The notes: generated from the sequence alone by a model not told the origin. Shown: positions 17,761-27,191, counted from the first letter of the stretch. The stretch is 64,000 nt of DNA from an uncultured bacterium (GCA_938009275.1 CALLHY010000043.1:1-64000), one strand, 5' to 3'. Program-made: numbers and translations.

Positions 17761-20508
17761 TTATCTATTACTTGGCTGATCTTTTGAGACAGTGTCAGGA
17801 AGCTCTAACTGCTGCAGGTAGTAGTTCAAATCATATAGCATCTGGTTGTTAAGCTCGGTAAAGAGGTTCTTTATTTCAGGTTTCATGTTCAGTTCCAGTG
17901 CTGCATGCATACCTAATTGAGCAAAATAGTCCTGTGCCGGATATTGAAGCATGCCTTTGCGTAACATCGGTATGATGTGGTTGGGATACTTCTCCACTAC
18001 ATGCGCTAGAACGTAGCTCAAATATATACGCCATCCATCAGGGTGAGTAAATACATTTTCAGCCACAAACTTATCAAGCTTGCCCCATTCATTGGTTGCA
18101 GTATAGTAACTGGTGTAAAATTCTGTTAGCTTCAGCTCCGTGTCTATATAAATTCTGCCACGGTTAACATAATCCAGAGCTTTTTGGTACTGACCTTGAT
18201 CTACAAAGTATTTGGCAGCACGAACGTATCCTGAACCGTAGTTCATAACCAAACGTACCATATTGTCGTCCATGTGTACTCGTTTATCGGCAATAGAGCG
18301 ATATTGATATACTTTATCGATATTGTAAGTTAAACGGCTAATATCCAGTTGATCTTCTCCGGGGGTACTCACTATACGAGAAACCATACCTTCGTTTCTC
18401 ACGTAATCGTCGAAGTTTATAAAGCTTTCACAGGTTACGGCAAAGTATATAGGACGCTTGCCAAAGTTATCCCTAATGATTTGCATAACAGCTTGATCAG
18501 ATACACGGTAGAAAGGTTCATTAGGTCTCCACTCAGCTGTAGTGGGGATGCTGATACTGAAGCCCATCTCTGGTTTGGCAGGAGGTCCGGGAATGGTTAG
18601 CTGGGTAGGCAATTCACTAATGTGCATACTATCAAGCTGATCATCAGGAATGCTGAACAGGATGCCTTCTTTGTCTCTAAGTTGACGAATGTACCATGGA
18701 GTATTTAGTAAAGAAAGGTTTGCAATGGATACGTCCTTTCTTATCCCCTTGAGATACTTGTTTTTGTATTCCATGGCGTTCTTCATGGCATCCAGGCTTT
18801 CCTGGGTGGGGTACACATCCTTAGCCGGGTGAATATATTCCTTGGCATGAGGATCGGCAACAGCTTGTGCATACCAAAGCGGGAAAGTGTCATTATCACC
18901 ATTGGTAAAGATTATCGCATTTTCTTCCACAGAATTCAGGAAATTTAAACCATAATCCAAGGCGATGAACTCATTGGAGCGATCATGCAACTTGTACTGA
19001 GCAACAAAGTTATGCAGAGGCACGAGGGACAACACTACAATGAGAGCTATTTTTGCACCGTTGTTCCTTAACAGAGATGTTAATGCCAGGCTACCTATCC
19101 CTAGCCACACAGCCCACATGTTATAGGCTACCACAAAGAAGTAGTCACGATCTCTAACTTCAGCATTGGACAAGTTCATCACAAAGACCATAACGATGGT
19201 AGTGATGATTATTATACTTAGAAAGTATCTGAAGCTGTGTTTATTCATTCTAAACTGATAGATTGCTCCAGCAACACCCAAGAACCAGATGAATATATTG
19301 CCAAGGCTTCGAAGTAGCAAAGCTGGTGATGCCGTGAGCCTGGCAAACATGCTTTCGGGGAACCACTGCATATTAAAATACCGTATGAAGTGATAACCCA
19401 ATTGATCGGTGAAGAAATTGCCACGCCGGCTTACAAAGCTGGTGTTGCCATATTGCTTACGCAGCACATAATCTTGAAACATTTGCCAGGTGCTGGGGTG
19501 CCCTTCGTTGATGAAGGGTCTGTCTGCTGCACGAATCATCAGGTATAAGTGCGATGAAAGCCCCGCAAATACTAAGATAGCACTAAGCACCCATACCCGT
19601 TTATCTATTACGTCTCTAAGTTCGATGTAGGTAATTAGCAAGGCCACAATGGCAAAGCCCCACTTATCAAAATCGTCTATTGCCATACCCTTGCCGATAG
19701 ATCCAAATATGAAGTATCCGGCAAAAAGAGCGAAGGTGTAGCCTATCACCTTTAACCAGAAGTTATTTCCCTTTATGCCCTTTTGGAAAAGCGGATACAC
19801 CACAATGAACAGCACGGCAGGGGCTACTTGTAATGCGGTTTGATGCACGCAGAAACCGAGGAAAAACAGATATACGATAAGCAGCAGGATATTCTGATGC
19901 GAGAAATCTTCAGACTTTTGCACCCAAACCATAGTTAGCCATAATATCAAGTTCACAAAGAATACCAGACCAGAATAAACTTCAGCCTCCACAGCGTTCA
20001 TCCAAAAAGTAAAGGAGAATGCTGTATATACAGCTGCAACTACGCCAGCGAAGATGGCTTCCCAAGCCTTTACTTTGAACATGCTGGTAAGCTGAACGGT
20101 GAAAAGGTAGGTAAACATTACGGCAAACGCACTGGTTAAACCAGAAATAAATGCAGCTAATACAGCATGAGATATCAGGCCACCAAATAGTGACACAATA
20201 GCGCGGCCAAATAAGATATAGAATGGATTACCGGGAGGATGGGGAACACCTAAGATGCTAATGCAGGTGGCATACTCGCCGCTATCCCAAAATGACATAG
20301 TTCTTGCCTGTGTGAGCATATACACTATTAAAGTTATGGCAAACACAGCAAGGGCAATCATGCGGTTAGTCTTTGATGATACCAGCACCTGGGGTTTAAG
20401 TAACTGATCATCAACCTTTGCCACGGTAACCGGCTTCACATATTCGGGATGCACAGTTTTACCTTTTATCTGCTGGGCACGTTTTTGTCTGATATCTGTT
20501 TCGTTCAC
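17761..20508 (-). CDS. DUF2723 multi-pass membrane protein, O-mannosyltransferase-like
   Basis: 915 aa. After a 48-residue basic cytoplasmic N-terminus come about twelve membrane helices (about 50-500). The first extracytoplasmic loop has the motif MSFWDSGEY and then GVPHPPGNP, typical of DUF2723 and resembling the catalytic loop of GT-C protein O-mannosyltransferases. The rest (about 510-900) is a soluble extracytoplasmic part with TPR-like helices. The family is common in Bacteroidetes and Cloacimonadota and is presumed to glycosylate exported proteins; the donor is unknown. It sits between the ABC permeases and korA with short gaps, though the link may be only positional. Confidence 0.8.
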   Translation of the reverse strand: MNETDIRQKRAQQIKGKTVHPEYVKPVTVAKVDDQLLKPQVLVSSKTNRMIALAVFAITLIVYMLTQARTMSFWDSGEYATCISILGVPHPPGNPFYILFGRAIVSLFGGLISHAVLAAFISGLTSAFAVMFTYLFTVQLTSMFKVKAWEAIFAGVVAAVYTAFSFTFWMNAVEAEVYSGLVFFVNLILWLTMVWVQKSEDFSHQNILLLIVYLFFLGFCVHQTALQVAPAVLFIVVYPLFQKGIKGNNFWLKVIGYTFALFAGYFIFGSIGKGMAIDDFDKWGFAIVALLITYIELRDVIDKRVWVLSAILVFAGLSSHLYLMIRAADRPFINEGHPSTWQMFQDYVLRKQYGNTSFVSRRGNFFTDQLGYHFIRYFNMQWFPESMFARLTASPALLLRSLGNIFIWFLGVAGAIYQFRMNKHSFRYFLSIIIITTIVMVFVMNLSNAEVRDRDYFFVVAYNMWAVWLGIGSLALTSLLRNNGAKIALIVVLSLVPLHNFVAQYKLHDRSNEFIALDYGLNFLNSVEENAIIFTNGDNDTFPLWYAQAVADPHAKEYIHPAKDVYPTQESLDAMKNAMEYKNKYLKGIRKDVSIANLSLLNTPWYIRQLRDKEGILFSIPDDQLDSMHISELPTQLTIPGPPAKPEMGFSISIPTTAEWRPNEPFYRVSDQAVMQIIRDNFGKRPIYFAVTCESFINFDDYVRNEGMVSRIVSTPGEDQLDISRLTYNIDKVYQYRSIADKRVHMDDNMVRLVMNYGSGYVRAAKYFVDQGQYQKALDYVNRGRIYIDTELKLTEFYTSYYTATNEWGKLDKFVAENVFTHPDGWRIYLSYVLAHVVEKYPNHIIPMLRKGMLQYPAQDYFAQLGMHAALELNMKPEIKNLFTELNNQMLYDLNYYLQQLELPDTVSKDQPSNR

Positions 20509-20521
20509 TTTTTCTTGCTCC

Positions 20522-21508
20522 TTAGTCTTTCAGTCCGGCTTTGGCATAGCTGGCGATAATCTGTTTTTGTGCCATAAAGAATAGAATCAGGATAGGCACA
20601 ATACTAAATGTGGAAGCCGCCATCAACAGCGTTGTTTGCGTGGAAGCTTCCTGGTTAAAGTAGCTTAAGCCCACTTGCAACACTCTAAGCTCGGGACGGT
20701 TTGTCATCACTAAAGGCCACATGAAGCTATTCCAGCTTCCTATTAACGAGAAGATGGAGGCTGTGGCAATAATTGGCTTGGAAAGGGGGAGCATTATTCT
20801 CCATAGCATACCAAAGGTGCCGCATCCGTCTATAGCCGCAGCATCAAATAGCTCCTGGGGTAGTGATTTGAAGTGCTGTCTGAATAAGAATATGGTAAAG
20901 ATGTTCACACACCAGGGCACAATCAAGGCCTGATACGTATCTAACCAGTTAATCTTGTCCAAAAGCACGTAAGACGAGATAAGATATATCGGCTCGGGCA
21001 CCATCATCATGCTTAAGAACAAATAAAAGAAGAAGTCACGCCCGATAAACTCCATTCTGGCAAAGGCATAAGCAGCCAACATGGATGTAATCAACACCCC
21101 TATTAGCGAAACAAAGCTTACATACAGTGTGTTGGCAAAATAGATACCAAAAGGTACTTTCTTAAATGCCTTAATGAAGTTTGCCCAATGAAAGCTGGGG
21201 ACTTTCTTTACCTTAGTAACTTGAGAGCGGGGTGCTTCTTTGTATTCCTCTACAATCTTGCCGTCTTTATCCAACAAATGCACAATGCTTTTGTCTCCCT
21301 TATCCATAACAAACAGCACCTTTTGCTTTTCGCTTCCGTTATCCCAAACGTGATATTCTTCTTTGGGAACAAAGGTAGATTCATGCTTGTTGAATTCAGA
21401 CTGGGTCATCAAAGCGGTAGAAATCATCCAGATAAATGGGACTATCATTACTAGTCCAAACACGCTTAATACGGTGTAGATTATGCTCATTCTAAGTTTT
21501 TCGTTCAT
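20522..21508 (-). CDS. Sugar-type ABC transporter permease (MalG-like) with extra loop
   Basis: 328 aa with six predicted membrane helices. The EAA motif DAAAIDGCGTFGMLWRI (about 225-241) contacts the ATPase. Between helix 1 and helix 2 there is an insertion of about 60-70 residues (about 37-105), hydrophilic and beta-rich (VLFVMDKGDKS, HLLDKDGKIVEEY). Ordinary MalG-type permeases are about 275-290 aa without it. The loop faces the periplasm and may dock a binding protein. The gene lies 10 nt after its MalF-like partner. No ATPase or solute-binding protein gene is in the window; the substrate is unknown. Confidence 0.85.
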   Translation of the reverse strand: MNEKLRMSIIYTVLSVFGLVMIVPFIWMISTALMTQSEFNKHESTFVPKEEYHVWDNGSEKQKVLFVMDKGDKSIVHLLDKDGKIVEEYKEAPRSQVTKVKKVPSFHWANFIKAFKKVPFGIYFANTLYVSFVSLIGVLITSMLAAYAFARMEFIGRDFFFYLFLSMMMVPEPIYLISSYVLLDKINWLDTYQALIVPWCVNIFTIFLFRQHFKSLPQELFDAAAIDGCGTFGMLWRIMLPLSKPIIATASIFSLIGSWNSFMWPLVMTNRPELRVLQVGLSYFNQEASTQTTLLMAASTFSIVPILILFFMAQKQIIASYAKAGLKD

Positions 21509-21518
21509 TACACACCTC

Positions 21519-22451
21519 CTAATAGTTCACATGTTTTTCCAGACGTTTCTGGAGCACAGTGAGGCCGAGTATCAGTATGAACAGCGCAAGCGCAACGGCA
21601 CTGGCATAGCCCATGTCCAGGGTGTCAAAGCCCTTTTCATAGATATAATAAACTATTAGCTTGGTGGTATTCAGCGGCCCGCCCTTATCTGTCATTAGAT
21701 AGATCTGGGCAAATGCCTGGAAGCTGACAATGGTGGTCATGATAAGCACATAAAACGTGGTGGGGGAGACCAGGGGCAGAGTAATACGGAAGAATTGTTT
21801 TAGTTTACTAGCTCCATCAATCTCGGCTGCTTCATAATACACTTTGGATATGTTTTGCAGACCTGCAAGGTAGATAATTGTGTTGTACCCCAAGCCCTTC
21901 CAAACAGTCATGATAATAATGGCAAACAATGCTTGTGACGGCCCGCCAGCCCATTTTGGCAAGGTGATGCCAAAGCCGGAGAAGAAGATATCAAAGATGC
22001 CTCTTGCTTCCGACAGCCATTTCTGAGGCTCTATGCCCACCCAGCCGATCATGGTGTTCATCAGTCCGGTTTGCTCGTTAAACATAATCTTCCACACGAT
22101 GGATACCGCAACCAACGAAGTAACAAAGGGCATGAAGTAAACCGTTCTGAACAGCCCTTTTAGCCTCTTTATCTGGTTTAGCATAACCGCAAATAGCAAA
22201 GAAAATACGATGCTAGCCGGAACTACTATAATCACTAGCCAAAAGGTGTTGCCCATAGATTGCCAAAATACTTCATCTTTTAGCATATTCGAATAGTTCA
22301 AGAGCCCGATGAACTTCCCTGTGCCCTTTATAGACCAATCAAAGAAGCTGATAACAAAGGACATAATGATGGGTATTAGCCTAAAGGCAAATAGTAGTGA
22401 GAACGCCGGAAGGATGTACAGATATGGCGACACTTTCCACTTAGTTTTCAT
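21519..22451 (-). CDS. Sugar-type ABC transporter permease (MalF-like)
   Basis: 310 aa with six membrane helices and the CUT1-type EAA motif EAAEIDGASKLKQFFRITLP (about 206-225). The N-terminus is short and lacks the large MalF periplasmic domain, like LacF/UgpA. The start overlaps the stop of the sigma-54 response regulator gene by 4 bp, so translation is coupled to that regulator. A segment around residues 125-165 (WVGIEPQKWLSEARGI) is a longer periplasmic loop. With its neighbour it forms the membrane pore of an uptake system whose ATPase and binding protein must be encoded elsewhere. Confidence 0.87.
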   Translation of the reverse strand: MKTKWKVSPYLYILPAFSLLFAFRLIPIIMSFVISFFDWSIKGTGKFIGLLNYSNMLKDEVFWQSMGNTFWLVIIVVPASIVFSLLFAVMLNQIKRLKGLFRTVYFMPFVTSLVAVSIVWKIMFNEQTGLMNTMIGWVGIEPQKWLSEARGIFDIFFSGFGITLPKWAGGPSQALFAIIIMTVWKGLGYNTIIYLAGLQNISKVYYEAAEIDGASKLKQFFRITLPLVSPTTFYVLIMTTIVSFQAFAQIYLMTDKGGPLNTTKLIVYYIYEKGFDTLDMGYASAVALALFILILGLTVLQKRLEKHVNY

Positions 22452-23881
22452 AACTGACCCACTTTTTTATCTTCATTCTTAATGTTAGATTTACGGTAAT
22501 GATTATAGTCAATACCAAGCTGTTCACATTTTTTATAGAGGTTATCTCTAGTCAAGCCCGAAACTTTGGCTGCCAAACTAAAATTGCCTTCGCATTGGTG
22601 TAAAAGCTGATGGAAATAGCGTCTGGAAAACTCTTTCTTTGCAGTATTCCAGCTTCCTCCCCCATCATGGTAGCCCGACATATTGCTCAATTCAGCTGAT
22701 CCGAATATGTTTTCCGGCAAATCGTCAGGTTGGATAACCTTGTGTTCTGCCAGGATCACTGCGTGCTCAATAGCGTTACGTAGTTCGCGGATATTGCCCT
22801 TCCATTCGTAATTTAGCAAAATGGACAGCACTCCCGGAGATAGCTTTAGCTCACTTTTCTTATATTTGGCACAGAATTCACTGGTAAACGCACTGGCCAA
22901 TATCTTTATATCGTCCTTACGTTCACGTAAGGGCGGGATATGCAGCTTGATTACATTCAGACGATAGTAAAGGTCTTCTCTAAACTGACCGTTATCCACG
23001 CTTTCTTTTATGTCTTTATTAGTAGCGGCGATAATCCTTACATCGGTATGCAGGTCATGATCGCTACCCACCTGTCTGAATATTCCTGATTCCAACACCT
23101 TTAGCAGCTTCACCTGAAAGGCAAGTGATGTCTCGGTTATTTCGTCTAAGAACAAGGTTCCGCCATTAGCTTCCTGAAAATAACCCACTTTGTCCCTAAA
23201 GGCATCGGTAAAAGCTCCGCGTTTATGACCAAATAGCAAGCTCTCAAGCAGGGTTTCGGTTAAGCTACCGCAGTTCACCGCCACAAACTTCTTGTCTCTT
23301 CTGAGGCTATTGCAGTGGATAAGCTCGGCAAACACGCTTTTGCCAACTCCGGTTTCCCCGGTTATCAGTGCCAGAGTATCCAGCTTGGCAATCTTTTTCA
23401 CCTTTTGCAATAGTGCCTGAATAGCCAGCGAATTACCAATTATCAGATTGGTTTCTATATCTTTCTGAATCATGGCATTAAGGCGCTGATTCTCGGCTAT
23501 CAGCCATTGAGTTTGCAGTATCTTCTCTACCTGAATGTTTATCAAATCCAGATTTCTAAATGGCTTCACCAAATACTCGCTTGCCCCCAGCTTCATAGCC
23601 GCCACAGCGGTTTCGATAGAGGCTTGGCCACTAATGGCTATTACCGCTGTATAGGGATATTCTGAGGTTACAGTCTGAATAAGGTCGAGTCCATTCTCTC
23701 CCGGCAACACCAAGTCCACTATGGCTATGTGATAACGATTAATCTCCAAAAGCTGTCTGGCTTCCTGTAAACTGAGAGCAGTATCGATGTTATAGGCATC
23801 GCCAAGCTGTAATCTGAATAGCTCCAGGGTCTCTTTGCTATCATCCACCACAAGGATGCGATGTCTCATGGCTTCGCTCAT
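22448..23881 (-). CDS. Sigma-54-dependent response regulator (NtrC family)
   Basis: 477 aa. Receiver domain 6-125 has the acidic pair Asp13-Asp14, phosphoacceptor Asp56 and Lys106. The AAA+ domain (about 147-385) has Walker A GETGVGKS (175-182), the sigma-54 contact loop reading GAFTDA (222-227; the consensus is GAFTGA), Walker B GGTLFLDEI and the arginine finger region PLRERKDDI. The C-terminal Fis-type helix-turn-helix (about 420-465) has SLAAKVSGLTRDNLYKK. It overlaps the small histidine-kinase-like gene and the permease gene by 4 bp each, so it may control this transporter or nearby genes from sigma-54 promoters. Confidence 0.92.
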   Translation of the reverse strand: MSEAMRHRILVVDDSKETLELFRLQLGDAYNIDTALSLQEARQLLEINRYHIAIVDLVLPGENGLDLIQTVTSEYPYTAVIAISGQASIETAVAAMKLGASEYLVKPFRNLDLINIQVEKILQTQWLIAENQRLNAMIQKDIETNLIIGNSLAIQALLQKVKKIAKLDTLALITGETGVGKSVFAELIHCNSLRRDKKFVAVNCGSLTETLLESLLFGHKRGAFTDAFRDKVGYFQEANGGTLFLDEITETSLAFQVKLLKVLESGIFRQVGSDHDLHTDVRIIAATNKDIKESVDNGQFREDLYYRLNVIKLHIPPLRERKDDIKILASAFTSEFCAKYKKSELKLSPGVLSILLNYEWKGNIRELRNAIEHAVILAEHKVIQPDDLPENIFGSAELSNMSGYHDGGGSWNTAKKEFSRRYFHQLLHQCEGNFSLAAKVSGLTRDNLYKKCEQLGIDYNHYRKSNIKNEDKKVGQL

Positions 23882-24456
23882 ATTATACTCACCTCCAGCA
23901 TTATTGCTGCCCCATTATAGCTGGTATTCATCTTAATGAACTCAGGACTATTGTCCTTGCACTGTTGAGCCAGACTTATCAAACTACTGTAATCAGCATC
24001 CTGGCAGATTAGCTCAATGATGATCTTAGCGTTTGCCAGTATCTGAAACTTCGCCTGCAGATGGCAATTGGAGATGCCCCCAACTATGCAAAGGAGCGTT
24101 GATTCCAGCCATTGGCTAAGCATTAAGGGCGATACCAGACAGTAAACCTCTTCTTTGGGGATATCTGCCACCATCAGCAGTTTGTGCTTAATCATCAGAT
24201 GATTGTGCAATAGTGCCATCTCGGCACCTAGCCATTCGTTCAGGTTTAGCTGGCAAACCTCAGCCTTGCGCATGTCAAAAGCTTCCCATGTACTTTGCAG
24301 CAAGTCGTCTATGGTTACTCCCGCTTGTAGGATACGTTCTAAATAGGCATTATCTCCCTGTTTCTGTAGCTGTTGGGCATATCCCAATATCAGGTTCAGA
24401 GGTGTCCTGATATTGTGGATCAGACCTTCCAGAATAGATAAGGGAAAATCCTTCAT
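23878..24456 (-). CDS. Small histidine-kinase-like protein with degenerate ATPase domain
   Basis: 192 aa. The N-terminal dimerisation/phosphoacceptor helix has LIHNIRTPLNLILGY with His14 in the place of the phosphorylated His (H-E-x-R-T-P-L normally; here H-N-I-R-T-P-L). The C-terminal 100 residues are where a HATPase domain should be, but I see no N-box Asn, DxGxG or GLGL motif. It therefore cannot be an ordinary ATP-using kinase. It resembles in outline the phosphotransferases Spo0B/ChpT, which have an HK-like fold without ATP binding. No sensor or membrane part is present. It overlaps the response regulator gene by 4 bp and starts 3 nt after the aminotransferase. Confidence 0.6.
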   Translation of the reverse strand: MKDFPLSILEGLIHNIRTPLNLILGYAQQLQKQGDNAYLERILQAGVTIDDLLQSTWEAFDMRKAEVCQLNLNEWLGAEMALLHNHLMIKHKLLMVADIPKEEVYCLVSPLMLSQWLESTLLCIVGGISNCHLQAKFQILANAKIIIELICQDADYSSLISLAQQCKDNSPEFIKMNTSYNGAAIMLEVSII

Positions 24457-24459
24457 TCC

Positions 24460-25653
24460 TTACCGTCTGTTTTGGTAAGCTTCCAGTCCGCTACGGAAGA
24501 TGTTCATGGCTTTTTGCAGGTCTTCTTTGCACAAGATATAAGCCAATCGCAATTCATTACGTCCCAGCCCCGGTGTGGCATAAAAACCTTCTGCCGGAGC
24601 TGCCATAACGGTTTCATTGTTTACGCTATACTCGTTTAGCAGCCAGATTATAAAGTCCTCGGCATCCTTAATGGGAAGCTTGGCAACTATATAAAATGCA
24701 CCTTCCGGTTTTTTGCAAACTATTCCGGGTATCTTTGCCAGTTCATTCATCACCAGATCGCGTCTGGCTTGATATTCGTCTTTTAGCGCGCTGAAGTATT
24801 CATCCTTCAAATACACACAGGCATTGGCGGCAAGCTGATCCACAGTAGGAGGGCACAGACGGGCCTGGGCAAATTTTAACACTGCATCCATCAGCTCTTT
24901 ATTGCGAGATACTATACAGCCAATTCTGGCTCCGCAAGCGCTGTAACGCTTGGAAACGCTATCCACCATAATGGCATTGTCGGTAAAGTTTGGCACTTCC
25001 AATACACTTGTATGCATGGTTCCATCATACACAAACTCGCGATACACCTCGTCTGATATAAGATAAAGATTATGCTTTTTGCATATCTCGGCAATGCGAA
25101 TTATCTCATCTTTGCTATACACAGTTCCGGTGGGATTACCGGGATTGCAGAGCATAATGGCTTTGGTTTTGCTATTTATCAGGGCTTCTATAATGCTGCT
25201 TTCCGGCAGGGCAAAGCCTGTTTCGGCATAGGTGGTTAAGGGGCGTAAGTTTATGCCTGCCATTGTGGCAAAGCCATTGTAGTTAGTATAAAAAGGCTCG
25301 GGGACTATAATCTCGTCGTCCACTTCGCCCACTACCATCATGGCAAAGGTGATCGCTTCACTGCCGGCAGTGGTTACAATTATATCATTTACTTTCAGCT
25401 CTATTCCCTGACGTTTATAGTATTCCACCAAGCCTTCACGATATACATCCAGCCCCTGAGACGGGCCATAGGCAAGCACCTTATCCGAGAAATCGTGATA
25501 CACCTTTATCATCTCTTCAGGTGTGGGAATATCGGGTTGACCGATGTTTAAATGATACACTTTTATGCCTCTTGCTTTTGCGCTAACCGCATGCGGCATT
25601 AACTTTCTGATAGGCGAAGCCTGTATTTCCAAAGCTCTTTTTGAAAGCTGCAT
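24460..25653 (-). CDS. PLP-dependent class I/II aminotransferase
   Basis: 397 aa, typical length. The PLP-binding Lys is in SVSKRYSACGARIG (about residues 230-243); the substrate/cofactor motifs NPGNPTGTVY and SDEVYREFVYDG, and the C-terminal Arg in RNELRLAY, are present. It is related to the aspartate/alanine/aromatic aminotransferase group of fold type I. It would transfer amino groups from fermented amino acids to 2-oxoglutarate, feeding oxoacids to ferredoxin-linked oxidoreductases such as KorAB in the same run of genes. It is the first gene of the possible ten-gene transcription unit. The substrate cannot be set from sequence alone. Confidence 0.88.
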   Translation of the reverse strand: MQLSKRALEIQASPIRKLMPHAVSAKARGIKVYHLNIGQPDIPTPEEMIKVYHDFSDKVLAYGPSQGLDVYREGLVEYYKRQGIELKVNDIIVTTAGSEAITFAMMVVGEVDDEIIVPEPFYTNYNGFATMAGINLRPLTTYAETGFALPESSIIEALINSKTKAIMLCNPGNPTGTVYSKDEIIRIAEICKKHNLYLISDEVYREFVYDGTMHTSVLEVPNFTDNAIMVDSVSKRYSACGARIGCIVSRNKELMDAVLKFAQARLCPPTVDQLAANACVYLKDEYFSALKDEYQARRDLVMNELAKIPGIVCKKPEGAFYIVAKLPIKDAEDFIIWLLNEYSVNNETVMAAPAEGFYATPGLGRNELRLAYILCKEDLQKAMNIFRSGLEAYQNRR

Positions 25654-25836
25654 TTTTCTGTCCTTAAATGTTATTTTTCCTTTAGTGCCTATATTTACGA
25701 GTCTTGAAAAAGAGCAAGCAAAATCTTTAACAATTCTGCCTGCTTGCTATTTATCCGTAATGAAAAAGCATGATTCAGCCTTGCTAAACATCCTGTCCTA
25801 ATAATGCTACAGATATTTATGTGCTCAATCAGCTTC

Positions 25837-25925
25837 CTTGCTTGCAGGAATTACTTATGAAATACGCATGAATTACTAATGGGATGCGTATCTCATGTGT
25901 ATTTCATAAGTAATTCGTTCAGGTT
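25837..25925. repeat. Imperfect palindromic dispersed repeat, copy 2
   Basis: Arms 25848-25871 and 25893-25916 are 24-nt reverse complements with a single mismatch, around a 21-nt centre. The flanks (CTTCCTTGCTTGCAGG before, TTCGTTCAGG after) match the flanks of copy 1 (13779-13880) when one copy is inverted. The element is therefore a shared repeat family rather than a chance hairpin. Confidence 0.75.
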
Positions 25926-25981
25926 TCGAAAGCTTTCCGTATCTCCAAGTTCATATAATTCTTTCGAGTTACAAAAAGGAA

Positions 25982-26010
25982 AAGCCTGTTATGAATATCA
26001 CAACAGGCTT
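25982..26010 (-). terminator. Intrinsic terminator of the flavoprotein pair
   Basis: Nine-bp stem AAGCCTGTT/AACAGGCTT with an 11-nt loop. On the minus strand it is followed by TTCCTTTTTG. It lies 27 nt beyond the stop of the FAD-dependent oxidoreductase gene. Confidence 0.8.
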
Positions 26011-26036
26011 ATCTGGTTATTGGATATATTGCAGTT

Positions 26037-27191
26037 TTATTTGAATTTCTCTTCGCCGCTAAACTCGCGGTAAGGATCAAAGCTCTTTAACATAAGGTTA
26101 TCCTCAGGGCTAAGCTGATTGTTGCAAATGCGGGTGATAAGCTCACCCATGCCCGGACCCAGCATAAAGCCTTGCCCACACATACCCACGGCATTAATCA
26201 AGTTTGGAATCTCTTTGCTAACGCCCACAATGGGGAAGCCATCAGGCGTCATGGGATATTGTCCACGCCAGGTTCTGCGTACCTTCAGATTACGCAGTCT
26301 GGGATAGATATGAAGCATGCGTTTGCTGCACATGGGCAGGAATTCTGAGGTACTGCGATTGTCTATGCCCAGGATTGCCGGTTCGGGAGTGATGCAAAAC
26401 ACCACCTGTCCTTCGTGGTTCTGATAAAAATAGAAGTTGGCAGATCCAGGTGCCTTGCGCATATCGATAACCATTGGGCCAAAGAATCTAGCTACTGGTT
26501 CGGTAATGCCCGCTTCGTGATTATCGGGAAACACCGGCAAATCTAGCGACAGCATTGCGCCAATCTCTCTGGCGTTGTTACCGCTGGCATTTACCACCTT
26601 GGAACAAGCATAGCTTCCTTTATCGGTTTTAACTTCGCTAACCTTGTTGCCATCCAATACAAAGCCGGTAACGCGTTCATTAAAATGGAAGTCCACTCCC
26701 GCCTTCAGCGCATGAAAATAGAAGGACGAGGTTAGCATCAAGGGGCTGCAAGAGCCGTCTTCGGGTGAATAGGTAGAGCCGATTAAGCCTTCTTTTAATA
26801 TCCCCGGCACTATCTCGCCATATTCATCAGGACTAAGCCACTTTATGTTCAGCCCAAAGCTTAACTGAATCTTCATCAGGTCTTGCAGGGTTTTGGCATC
26901 TTTTTCGTTATAAGCAGGATAGCTGTAGCCATTGCTCATCCAACCGATGTCGTCGCCCATCTCTTCATGCCAGTTACGCATAATCTCTATTGAACGAAGG
27001 CACACGCTAATCTTGCCAAAGTCCGAATGCGTTGCACGCACTCCACCAATTGCTTTTTTGTTATTCTGCTGTCCGGGGCCATGCTCGGGGTCAACTACCA
27101 ATACCTTTCTACCGCTCTTGGCAAGGTAATAGGCAGTGGGTAAGCCAATGGAACCTGCTCCGATTATTACGATGTCATATATCTTGCTCAT
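26037..27191 (-). CDS. FAD-dependent amino-acid dehydrogenase (DadA/HcnC-like)
   Basis: 384 aa. N-terminal FAD-binding Rossmann motif IIGAGSIGLPTAYYLA (about 8-23). The DAO fold continues with the C-terminal FAD contact PDGFPIVG (about 320-327) and GMCGQGFMLGPGMGE (about 343-357). This is the catalytic beta-type subunit of the sarcosine oxidase/HcnC/octopine and D-proline dehydrogenase group, which oxidises the C-N bond of an amino acid. The start overlaps the stop of the 709-aa partner by 4 bp, so the two form a complex. The substrate (glycine, proline, hydroxyproline or a D-amino acid) is not decidable here. Confidence 0.85.
   Translation of the reverse strand: MSKIYDIVIIGAGSIGLPTAYYLAKSGRKVLVVDPEHGPGQQNNKKAIGGVRATHSDFGKISVCLRSIEIMRNWHEEMGDDIGWMSNGYSYPAYNEKDAKTLQDLMKIQLSFGLNIKWLSPDEYGEIVPGILKEGLIGSTYSPEDGSCSPLMLTSSFYFHALKAGVDFHFNERVTGFVLDGNKVSEVKTDKGSYACSKVVNASGNNAREIGAMLSLDLPVFPDNHEAGITEPVARFFGPMVIDMRKAPGSANFYFYQNHEGQVVFCITPEPAILGIDNRSTSEFLPMCSKRMLHIYPRLRNLKVRRTWRGQYPMTPDGFPIVGVSKEIPNLINAVGMCGQGFMLGPGMGELITRICNNQLSPEDNLMLKSFDPYREFSGEEKFK

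Larger units (their letters stand above)
25654..26036. other. Intergenic region between two minus-strand units
   Basis: No gene seen. It holds a possible minus-strand promoter for the aminotransferase run (TTGCTT at 25721-25716, TAAATA at 25697-25692, 18-bp spacer; weak support), the palindromic repeat copy 2 (25837-25925) and the terminator of the upstream flavoprotein pair (25982-26010). Confidence 0.6.
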
